From: Comamonadaceae bacterium
GTDB lineage: Bacteria; Pseudomonadota; Gammaproteobacteria; Burkholderiales; Burkholderiaceae_C
Assembly (NCBI GenBank): GCA_013298415.1
Contig: JAAFHN010000095.1
Location: 1 to 8,289 of the forward strand
DNA: 8,289 nucleotides
Reading direction: 5' to 3'
Positions within the stretch are counted from its first letter, which is position 1. Each line of letters opens with the position of its first letter. Below, one piece after another: positions 1 through 4,737 of the stretch. A program made the position numbers and the translations under genes. The notes beneath the pieces are model-generated. The model ran no database searches, was not told the DNA's origin, and saw nothing but the letters and a program-made list of their open reading frames with translations.

Positions 1-5
1 AAGGC

Positions 6-24
6 ATTGGCATAATCTGCCAAT
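6..24 (+). promoter_or_regulatory. Putative parDE operator overlapping a -10 element
   Basis: A perfect 7-bp inverted repeat, ATTGGCA (6-12) and TGCCAAT (18-24), is separated by five bases. The hexamer CATAAT (11-16), one change from the -10 consensus, lies inside it. The site ends 18 bases before the antitoxin start codon. ParD-type ribbon-helix-helix antitoxins are known to repress their own operon by binding such palindromes, so this is the expected place for an operator. The matching -35 element would lie before base 1, outside the window. The symmetry is seen directly; the regulatory role is inferred. Confidence 0.6.
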
Positions 25-42
25 TCTTTCCAGGGGCCGACC

Positions 43-333
43 ATGCCTACACGCAACGTTGTCATCACCGATCATCAAGCCGCTTTGGTTGAGCAGTGGG
101 TGGCTGCTGGCCGCTACCAAAACGCTAGCGAAGTGTTGCGCGAAGGCCTTCGCTTGGTGGAGCGCAGCGAAGCGGAATACCGAGCTCGGCTGGATGCGTT
201 GAAGCAGGCAATTGCGGTGGGTGAGGCGGATATTGCGGCGGGGCGATACACAGACTTCAGCACTGATGAGGCCTTGGATGCGCATCTGCGTTCAGTCGGG
301 GTGCGAGCCCGAACGGCATCGCGCGCGCCATGA
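43..333 (+). CDS. parD: ParD-family antitoxin (ribbon-helix-helix)
   Basis: This is a 96-residue protein of the ParD/CopG-like antitoxin family, expected to neutralise the ParE toxin encoded next and to repress the operon as a dimer. The N-terminal beta strand (about residues 4-9, RNVVIT) followed by two helices (11-23 and 27-45, with the typical G-R-Y-x-N-A-S-E-V-L-R-E-G-L-R pattern) is the classic ribbon-helix-helix module of ParD. The C-terminal half, charged and helical (about 46-85), is the usual toxin-wrapping segment. The ATG start is preceded by AGGGG at 32-36, six bases upstream, and by an operator-like palindrome. The stop overlaps the start of the toxin gene in an ATGA arrangement (330-333). 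Length and gene order are normal for a parDE operon. Confidence 0.92.
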   Translation: MPTRNVVITDHQAALVEQWVAAGRYQNASEVLREGLRLVERSEAEYRARLDALKQAIAVGEADIAAGRYTDFSTDEALDAHLRSVGVRARTASRAP

Positions 334-683
334 AGTGGCATGTCCGGCTTGCAGGGCAGGCCGAGCAAGACTTTGCCTCCATCGTCGGCTGGACGCAAAA
401 GCAGTTTGGAGCGCAGCAGGCGGCCACCTACGAGCACACCTTGAGGCTGGCAATTCGAGCTTTGGGCGCTGGCCCTCTCCTTCGCGGCATTCGTTGGCGA
501 GATGATCTCGGCGCGGGTATCGGCGTTCTGAGGGTGGCGCGCGACCGCCGCAGAGGCCGACACTTGGTAGTCTTCAAACTGAACTCTGGTGAGCAAAAAA
601 TCGTGGTACTGCGAGTGCTCCACGAGAGCATGGACATCGAACGTCATCTCATCGACTCGACTGAACCGCCCCTTATTCACTGA
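330..683 (+). CDS. parE: ParE-family toxin (type II toxin-antitoxin system)
   Basis: This 117-residue protein is of the RelE/ParE superfamily. Characterised ParE toxins inhibit DNA gyrase, although the target of this one cannot be read from sequence. The start (KWHVRLAGQAEQDF) is the usual first beta strand leading into a helix. The C-terminal half has the family's R-G-R-H-x-V-V-F beta strand (about 76-82) and the closing segment VVLRVLHESMDIERHL (92-107), very typical of ParE. The ATG overlaps the antitoxin stop by four bases (ATGA) and no Shine-Dalgarno sequence precedes it, so translation probably depends on coupling to the antitoxin. The aminotransferase gene starts 11 bases after the stop. 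Confidence 0.92.
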   Translation: MKWHVRLAGQAEQDFASIVGWTQKQFGAQQAATYEHTLRLAIRALGAGPLLRGIRWRDDLGAGIGVLRVARDRRRGRHLVVFKLNSGEQKIVVLRVLHESMDIERHLIDSTEPPLIH

Positions 684-694
684 AACGAGCAAGC

Positions 695-1894
695 ATGCGC
701 CAAACCCTCATCAACCTTGAAGAATCCCAGATCCGCCAAGTGGCGAATGCTGGAATGCACGCGAGCATGCAGGCTGGCATGGGCCGCGCTGATGTTCTCA
801 AGTTTTGGTTTGGCGAGGGCGATGAAGCGACTCCGCAAATCGTGCGCGATGCAGCCATTGCGTCGATTGCGGCGGGAGAAACTTTCTACACCCACAACCT
901 CGGCTTGCCCGAGCTGCGCGAGGCGCTTGCGGCCTACACCACCGGGCTGCACGCGCATGCGGGCCAGCAGTTTGGCGTGGAGCGTTTTGCCGTTACTTCG
1001 GGCGGCGTGAACGCACTCATGCTGGCCTGCCAGGCGCTGATCGACGCGGGCGATGACGTGCTCGTCGTCACGCCCGTTTGGCCGAATTTGGTTGGCCAGC
1101 CGACTGTGATGGGCGCGAACGTGCGCACCCACAGCCTGGTGCCGAAAGGGGGCCGGTGGGGCTTGGATTTGGCCGCGCTCTTGGCCGACATTCGGCCCGC
1201 CACGCGAGTGTTGATCTTGAACGCGCCCAACAACCCCACAGGCTGGTGTTTGACGCGCGATGAGCAAGCCGCCATCCTTGCGCGCTGCCGCGAAACGGGC
1301 ACGTGGATCGTGGCAGACGAGGTGTACGAGCGCCTGTACTTCGCGCCCGCGCCGAACGCATGCGCACCCTCGTTTTTGGACATCAGCCACACCGAGGATC
1401 GCTTGATCGTCGCCCACAGTTTTTCCAAAAGCTTTTTGATGACCGGCTGGCGCTTGGGCTGGCTCGTGATGCCGCCGGAGCTGGCCGCCCACATGGGCAA
1501 GCTGATCGAGTTCAACACGAGCTGCGCAAGCGCCTTCACGCAACGCGCAGCCGTGGCAGCACTTGCCAACGGCCAGGAAATCACGCCCAGAGTCGTCGCA
1601 CACCTCCAAGCCTGCCGAGATCGCTTGCTGGCTGGTCTTGCCACGCTGCCCCAAGTACAGGTGCAATCCCCCCAAGGCGGCATGTACGCTTTCTTCAAGC
1701 TCGATGGCTACACCGACTCCCTCGACCTTGCCAAACGCCTGGTCACCGAAGCCGGCCTAGGCCTAGCCCCAGGCACCGCCTTCAGCCCGAATGCCCAGGG
1801 CTGGCTCAGGTGGTGCTTTGCGAGCAAGGATTTGGGGCGGCTGGATGGCGGCGTGGGGCGGTTGGCGGCGTGGTTGAAGACTCAATCGCCATAA
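695..1894 (+). CDS. PLP-dependent class I/II aminotransferase
   Basis: A 399-residue fold-type I aminotransferase expected to move an amino group between an amino acid and a 2-oxo acid in the cytoplasm; the natural substrate cannot be told. Visible landmarks are the phosphate-binding TSGG (101-104), NAPNNPTG (176-183) with the cofactor-contacting Asn180, ADEVY (207-211) with Asp208 for the pyridine nitrogen, and the Schiff-base lysine Lys245 in SFSKSFLMTGWRLGW. Arg253 should bind phosphate and Arg372 in WLRWCFA should bind the substrate carboxylate. The set is complete and the length is normal, so the enzyme should be active. It begins 11 bases after parE with only a poor ribosome site, suggesting read-through transcription and perhaps coupled translation. 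Residues 19-29 contain an AGM...AGM repeat that looks like a small local duplication. Its last 13 bases overlap the convergent RelE/ParE-fold gene. Confidence 0.93.
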   Translation: MRQTLINLEESQIRQVANAGMHASMQAGMGRADVLKFWFGEGDEATPQIVRDAAIASIAAGETFYTHNLGLPELREALAAYTTGLHAHAGQQFGVERFAVTSGGVNALMLACQALIDAGDDVLVVTPVWPNLVGQPTVMGANVRTHSLVPKGGRWGLDLAALLADIRPATRVLILNAPNNPTGWCLTRDEQAAILARCRETGTWIVADEVYERLYFAPAPNACAPSFLDISHTEDRLIVAHSFSKSFLMTGWRLGWLVMPPELAAHMGKLIEFNTSCASAFTQRAAVAALANGQEITPRVVAHLQACRDRLLAGLATLPQVQVQSPQGGMYAFFKLDGYTDSLDLAKRLVTEAGLGLAPGTAFSPNAQGWLRWCFASKDLGRLDGGVGRLAAWLKTQSP

Positions 1895-2181
1895 ACCGCT
1901 ACATGTGACCCCACACCCAAGCACCGCATGAAATCGGCTTGGCGCACGGCAACGATTCGGATGTTGTCGTTCACGCGCAGGGTGTGCAGCTTGTCCAGGC
2001 CTGGCGGGGGCTTGAGGGATGAGACTTCTTCCCAATGGAAGCCCTTGGATTGCTGCACCTGCTGCCAGGTGTGGCGCTGTAGCTTTTGAAGTGCGGGGAG
2101 CACCAAGGCTGCGTCGGCCTTGGGCATTTCAAGCCACTGTTCCACGAAGGATGGCGACAGATCGACGATGACTTTGGCCAC
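1882..2181 (-). CDS. Putative RelE/ParE-fold toxin of a second toxin-antitoxin pair
   Basis: This 99-residue protein is counted from a GTG at 2181, ten to twelve bases after the stop of the preceding gene. An ATG at 2229 would add 16 residues (115 in all) but overlaps the upstream gene by 38 bases and gives an unstructured extension, so I prefer the GTG. The first strand and helix (AKVIVDLSPSFVEQWLEMP) and the closing strands (LHTLRVNDNIRIVAVRQADF, then a final VGSHVAVYG) follow the RelE/ParE superfamily plan. In that plan a central LR-x-G/N-D-x-R-I strand is followed by a strand and a terminal H-x-x-V-Y motif. No ribosome site is visible, as is common for toxins behind an antitoxin. The family assignment rests on pattern alone, and the cellular target (ribosome-bound mRNA or other) is unknown. 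The 3' end overlaps the aminotransferase tail by 13 bases. Confidence 0.68.
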   Translation of the reverse strand: MAKVIVDLSPSFVEQWLEMPKADAALVLPALQKLQRHTWQQVQQSKGFHWEEVSSLKPPPGLDKLHTLRVNDNIRIVAVRQADFMRCLGVGSHVAVYGD

Positions 2182-2191
2182 GCCGCTGTGC

Positions 2192-2482
2192 CTACTTCGA
2201 TTTGGATTTGCTTGTGCGCTTGGCTTCAAGCGCCTTCAGGTCAGCAGGCGCAGGCGGTGTGTCTGCCGCCCATCGCATCGCCGTTTCCAAAGACGCTTTC
2301 ATGTGCGGCTCGTGCAGCCAACGCTCGTTGCGCGGGATCACGTCGGCCAGCCGCACGAGCCACACGCCAGGCTCGCGCTCCTCGGTCAGCACGTACTGGC
2401 CCGCGTATTGTTTCCCCAGACTGATTTGGCCATTGGCTCCCACGGGCTTGATGGATTGGACCGGTTCAACAGTTGCAAGCAT
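2192..2482 (-). CDS. Putative antitoxin of the second toxin-antitoxin pair
   Basis: A 96-residue protein encoded directly ahead of the RelE/ParE-fold gene on the same strand. A short beta-rich N-terminal half (about 10-48) contains GANGQISLGKQYAG, faintly like the looped-hinge AbrB/MazE DNA-binding pattern. It is followed by VIPRNERWLHEP (48-59) and a helix (62-73), and the tail is basic (KRTSKSKSK). I cannot place it in a named antitoxin family with confidence; the call comes from size, position and the partner. The ATG at 2482 has a strong Shine-Dalgarno sequence, GAGGTGA, six bases upstream, and the region just before that holds an inverted repeat around a -10-like hexamer. Both features fit the first gene of an autoregulated TA operon. 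Confidence 0.65.
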   Translation of the reverse strand: MLATVEPVQSIKPVGANGQISLGKQYAGQYVLTEEREPGVWLVRLADVIPRNERWLHEPHMKASLETAMRWAADTPPAPADLKALEAKRTSKSKSK

Positions 2483-2488
2483 GGAACA

Positions 2489-2495
2489 TCACCTC
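2489..2495 (-). promoter_or_regulatory. Strong ribosome binding site for the second antitoxin
   Basis: On the minus strand GAGGTGA lies six bases before the ATG at 2482. It fixes that start, and contrasts with the downstream toxin-like gene, which has no comparable site. Confidence 0.75.
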
Positions 2496-2496
2496 A

Positions 2497-2530
2497 TTTC
2501 GTGCGGCACGATTTTACGCTTCGCACGAAA
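2497..2530 (-). promoter_or_regulatory. Putative operator and -10 region of the second toxin-antitoxin operon
   Basis: A perfect 9-bp inverted repeat, TTTCGTGCG (2497-2505) and CGCACGAAA (2522-2530), has a 16-base spacer. The left arm also forms a smaller palindrome TCGTG-CGG-CACGA (2499-2511), so CACGA-type half-sites occur three times. The minus-strand hexamer TAAAAT (2511-2516) lies between the arms and could be a -10 box, which would give a leader of about 20 bases before the ribosome site. A good -35 hexamer is not visible. An operator straddling the -10 is what an autorepressing TA operon should have. The repeat is seen directly; the function is inferred. Confidence 0.55.
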
Positions 2531-2679
2531 GCAAGCGGCGATTTGGATTGACTCTGCGGCCTTCGGCTGTCAGCTTTTGCCAACTTTGCGCCCAAAAGGC
2601 TGTTCAGAGCCCCAACGCCGCGACATTTCCCCCATCACCCAAAGCCCGCCGTTGGCTCAAGGCTGCCTGCGCTGGCGGA
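2531..2679. other. Short intergenic stretch between the two minus-strand TA pairs
   Basis: About 150 bases with no convincing gene on either strand. It lies between the promoter region of the second TA pair and the stop of the 64-residue gene. The only structure worth noting is the sequence at 2621-2645, which resembles the start region of the methyltransferase gene 780 bases away. No terminator with a U-run was found. Confidence 0.5.
2629..2645 (+). repeat. Imperfect direct repeat, left copy (resembles methyltransferase start)
   Basis: CCCCCATCACCCAAAGC here matches CCCCCATGACCCAAAGC at 3410-3426 in 16 of 17 positions, and a CGACA lies a few bases upstream of both copies (2621 and 3401). 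In the right copy the ATG is the methyltransferase start; here it is ATC. Translated in that frame the two read I/M-T-Q-S-x-P-L before diverging. The two copies flank the PIN-domain module. Confidence 0.5.
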
Positions 2680-2874
2680 CTACGGCGTTGCCACGCTTGA
2701 CTGCACGGGCAATGCGGGAGCGGGCTGGTTGAGTCTTTGCCGCAGGCCCTCGCTTTTTTCCCTGAGAATCCTGACGAACTGTTGAGGGTCTCGACCCGCA
2801 GCCTCGAATGCGGCATCTTTCACTCGCCACAGTTCCTGGATCACAGCGTCGGGTTGTCGCGTGGTGTCGCTCAT
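2680..2874 (-). CDS. Small partner of the PIN-domain protein (putative antitoxin)
   Basis: A 64-residue protein encoded immediately after the PIN gene; start and stop codons overlap in an ATGA (2871-2874). It is mostly helical and charged (about residues 8-50: VIQELWRVKDAAFEAAGRD, then a second helix FVRILREKSEGLRQRL), with a proline-containing tail. No ribbon-helix-helix, AbrB or helix-turn-helix DNA-binding region is apparent. It is therefore unlike classical VapB antitoxins and may neutralise only by binding. A very good ribosome site, AAGGAG, lies seven bases before the ATG inside the end of the PIN gene, which supports the reading as real. From memory, small proteins of this type recur downstream of PIN genes with the same N-terminus; that is unverified here. 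Confidence 0.7.
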   Translation of the reverse strand: MSDTTRQPDAVIQELWRVKDAAFEAAGRDPQQFVRILREKSEGLRQRLNQPAPALPVQSSVATP

Positions 2875-3350
2875 TGGGAGTCTCCTTCAGTCAGTTCATC
2901 GGGCGTAGCGATGCGGCAACTCGAATAGCCCATGCCTTGCAAGGCTGCTTCTATTCGTGCGCGAGCCCAAACGCTCGCGATGTGTCGAAAGTTCCAGCTC
3001 GCGATCACAGCCATTTGGTTGGTAGCGGCAATGCCGATGTGAAGTGCGTCGGCGTACGCTGACTCGGGCAGGGCTTTGGCCGCGATCAGCGCATCCGCCA
3101 CTTCGGTGGCTTCGGGCTCTACGGCTAAGACCTGGAGACCACTCAGCCAGGCAAGGCGAATCTCAGCTGCGCGGTCGTCGCCAGCGCTTGCTTCTGCGTA
3201 GACGAGATCCGAGACGATCAGCTCATAGCGATCCTGCGCTTCCCAGAGCTGCAGCGAGCTTTGCTGCCGCGAGGCCAGTGCCAAATCGCGGCTCGGCCGT
3301 GCGGTCAGGTAGCTGACGACGGAGGTTTCCACATAGACCCGGGGCTTCAT
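2871..3350 (-). CDS. PIN-domain (VapC-like) ribonuclease, putative toxin
   Basis: A 159-residue PIN-domain protein, expected to be a metal-dependent RNase; VapC toxins of this fold cut tRNA or rRNA. The opening strand is MKPRVYVETSVVSYLTARPSRD, where the usual first aspartate is replaced by Glu8, as I recall for a distinct PIN subgroup. Other expected acidic ligands are Glu53 (SDLVYAEAS) and Asp101 (SAYADALHI). Near the end ASWNFRHIA (117-125) takes the place of the common T-x-N-x-x-D-F motif. The ATG at 3350 is fixed by an in-frame stop two codons upstream, and no ribosome site precedes it. The gene comes first and its small partner second, the reverse of classical vapBC. A hairpin-forming repeat lies just upstream in the divergent gap. 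Confidence 0.85.
   Translation of the reverse strand: MKPRVYVETSVVSYLTARPSRDLALASRQQSSLQLWEAQDRYELIVSDLVYAEASAGDDRAAEIRLAWLSGLQVLAVEPEATEVADALIAAKALPESAYADALHIGIAATNQMAVIASWNFRHIASVWARARIEAALQGMGYSSCRIATPDELTEGDSQ
2882..2887 (-). promoter_or_regulatory. Ribosome binding site inside the PIN gene, for the small partner
   Basis: AAGGAG on the minus strand, seven bases upstream of the ATG at 2874, embedded in the last codons of the PIN-domain gene. It indicates independent, efficient initiation of the partner despite its second position in the operon. Confidence 0.75.
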
Positions 3351-3368
3351 TGGCTAAGTTTACGGCTT

Positions 3369-3384
3369 GGCCGAGTTTTCGGCC
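3369..3384. promoter_or_regulatory. Short palindrome in the divergent gap between the PIN gene and the methyltransferase
   Basis: GGCCGA (3369-3374) and TCGGCC (3379-3384) form a perfect 6-bp stem with the four-base loop GTTT. It lies 19 bases before the PIN start on one side and 31 bases before the methyltransferase start on the other. It could be an operator for either gene or a hairpin in the methyltransferase leader. No U-run follows on either strand, so a terminator is unlikely. Confidence 0.4.
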
Positions 3385-3409
3385 TCTCCCTTCACAACCC
3401 CGACAATCC

Positions 3410-3426
3410 CCCCCATGACCCAAAGC
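3410..3426 (+). repeat. Imperfect direct repeat, right copy (methyltransferase start region)
   Basis: CCCCCATGACCCAAAGC spans the methyltransferase start codon and its first three codons after it. It matches 2629-2645 in 16 of 17 positions. Confidence 0.5.
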
Positions 3427-4737
3427 ATCCCGCTCTTCAACCTCTTTCTTCCCTGCCCGAGTGGGGTGGAAGACATGCTGGCGGCTGAGGTGAAGCGGGT
3501 GAGCCATGCCAAGCCCACACCTGCTCGGGCGGGGGTGTATGCCAAGGGCAGCTTTGAGGATGTGTTAAAGCTCAATTTGCACAGCCGCTTGGCGCAGCGG
3601 GTGCTGGTGGAGCTGATGCACGCGCCCTACCGCAGCGAAGACGACATTTACCAGGCCGCTTGCGACACGCTATGGGAGCAGTGGCTCACACCGCGCCATA
3701 CGTTCAAGATCGATGCCACCGCCAGCCGCAGCCCTTTGCAGAGCCTGAACTTTGCGGCCCTGCGCGTGAAAGACGGCCTGTGTGATCGCTTTCGGCACTT
3801 TGAGGGCGTGCGCCCGAGTGTGGACACCGAGCGGCCCGATGCCCGCGTGTTTGCGCACTTTGGGCCAGAGCATGTAACGCTCTCGATTGACACCTCGGGC
3901 GAGCCGCTTTTCAAGCGCGGCTGGCGCTTTGACAAAGGTGATGCGCCACTCAAAGAAACGCTGGCCGCCGCGATGTTGGAAGCGAGCGGCTGGGCCCACC
4001 TCGCGCGTGAAAAAGGCATCGACGCGCCGCCGCTGGTGGACCCATGCTGTGGCAGCGGCACGATTGCGATTGAAGCCGCGCAGCTCGTGGCAGGCATTGC
4101 GCCTGGCAGCATGCGCCGATTTGGTTTTGAGCGGCTCTTGCCCTTCGAAGCCAAGCAATGGAACGCTATCAAAGAAGAAGCAACAAACCAAGCAATCACG
4201 AAGACAGATGTGCAAGAGGCCATCAAAAATGGCTTTGTGGCGAATGTGTATGGCTCCGATTTGGCCTTTCGCATGGTTGACTTTGCGAACACCAATGCCG
4301 AGCGCGCTGGCGTGAGCGGCTTGGTGAATTTTCGCGGCGGCGATGCCTTGCAGCGCAGCGCACCAGTGGAGGGCCCCGGCGTGATCGTGATGAACCCGCC
4401 CTATGGCGAGCGGATCGACACACGCGGCGTGGCTGCATCGCAAGCCGCGCATGCGGCGCGTGCGCCCGTGGAGCTGCGCAGCGCGCCCGCAGATGAGAGC
4501 CAGCGGGATGCGTCTGCCAACTTCTTCCAGCTGCTCGGCAGGCACTGGAAAACCGCCTACCCCGGCTGGACGGCCTGGGTGCTCAGCCCCGACATGAAGC
4601 TGCCCGCTGCCATGCGCTTCAAAGAATCCCGCCGAGTGCCCATGTTCAACGGGCCGATTGAATGCCGCCTGTTTCGCTTCGACCTCACCGCGATGCCCGA
4701 GCGCCGCGCGGAGAGCGACAACGCCTCAGCGCGCTAG
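3415..4737 (+). CDS. rlmL: THUMP-domain SAM-dependent 23S rRNA guanine-N2 methyltransferase (RlmL-like)
   Basis: A 440-residue protein with an N-terminal THUMP RNA-binding region (about 45-158) and a C-terminal UPF0020 Rossmann methyltransferase. The SAM loop is DPCCGSGT (209-216) and the catalytic motif IV is NPPYGERI (327-334). FKRGWR (166-171) and the ending ESRRVPMFNGPIECRLFRFD (404-423) are family hallmarks. It corresponds to the N-terminal half of E. coli RlmKL, which makes m2G2445 in 23S rRNA; without the RlmK half it is a stand-alone RlmL-type enzyme. The exact target base is inferred. Start: the ATG at 3415 gives the family N-terminus (MTQSIPLFNLFLPC) but lacks a Shine-Dalgarno sequence; an upstream TTG at 3367 seems unlikely. 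Two loops look variable: an A-rich coding stretch (about residues 252-274) and an alanine/arginine-rich loop after NPPYG (about 335-365). The 3' end overlaps the next gene tail-to-tail by 12 bases. Confidence 0.88.
   Translation: MTQSIPLFNLFLPCPSGVEDMLAAEVKRVSHAKPTPARAGVYAKGSFEDVLKLNLHSRLAQRVLVELMHAPYRSEDDIYQAACDTLWEQWLTPRHTFKIDATASRSPLQSLNFAALRVKDGLCDRFRHFEGVRPSVDTERPDARVFAHFGPEHVTLSIDTSGEPLFKRGWRFDKGDAPLKETLAAAMLEASGWAHLAREKGIDAPPLVDPCCGSGTIAIEAAQLVAGIAPGSMRRFGFERLLPFEAKQWNAIKEEATNQAITKTDVQEAIKNGFVANVYGSDLAFRMVDFANTNAERAGVSGLVNFRGGDALQRSAPVEGPGVIVMNPPYGERIDTRGVAASQAAHAARAPVELRSAPADESQRDASANFFQLLGRHWKTAYPGWTAWVLSPDMKLPAAMRFKESRRVPMFNGPIECRLFRFDLTAMPERRAESDNASAR

Noticed and set aside
677..1698. 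Long open frames on the minus strand opposite the aminotransferase (332 and 254 codons)
   Set aside because: They are antisense to a gene with a complete set of catalytic motifs, show no recognisable domain, and long antisense frames are expected in GC-rich DNA.
1882..2229. ATG at 2229 as start of the RelE/ParE-fold gene
   Set aside because: It overlaps the antitoxin by 38 bases and adds a polar, unstructured leader; the GTG at 2181 gives a normal toxin N-terminus just after the antitoxin stop.
2613..2690. CAACGCCG/CGGCGTTG inverted repeat, considered as an integron attC site or terminator
   Set aside because: The arms are 62 bases apart, the ends do not fit the RYYYAAC and GTTRRRY core sites, there is no U-run, and one arm runs into the 64-residue gene. 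Probably chance.
3367..3415. TTG at 3367 as start of the methyltransferase
   Set aside because: The added 16 residues do not resemble the family, and the TTG lies next to the hairpin in the divergent promoter gap; the ATG at 3415 gives the expected N-terminus.
3648..4545. Minus-strand open frames opposite the methyltransferase (215 and 291 codons)
   Set aside because: No domain pattern or ribosome site; shadows of the methyltransferase codon bias.
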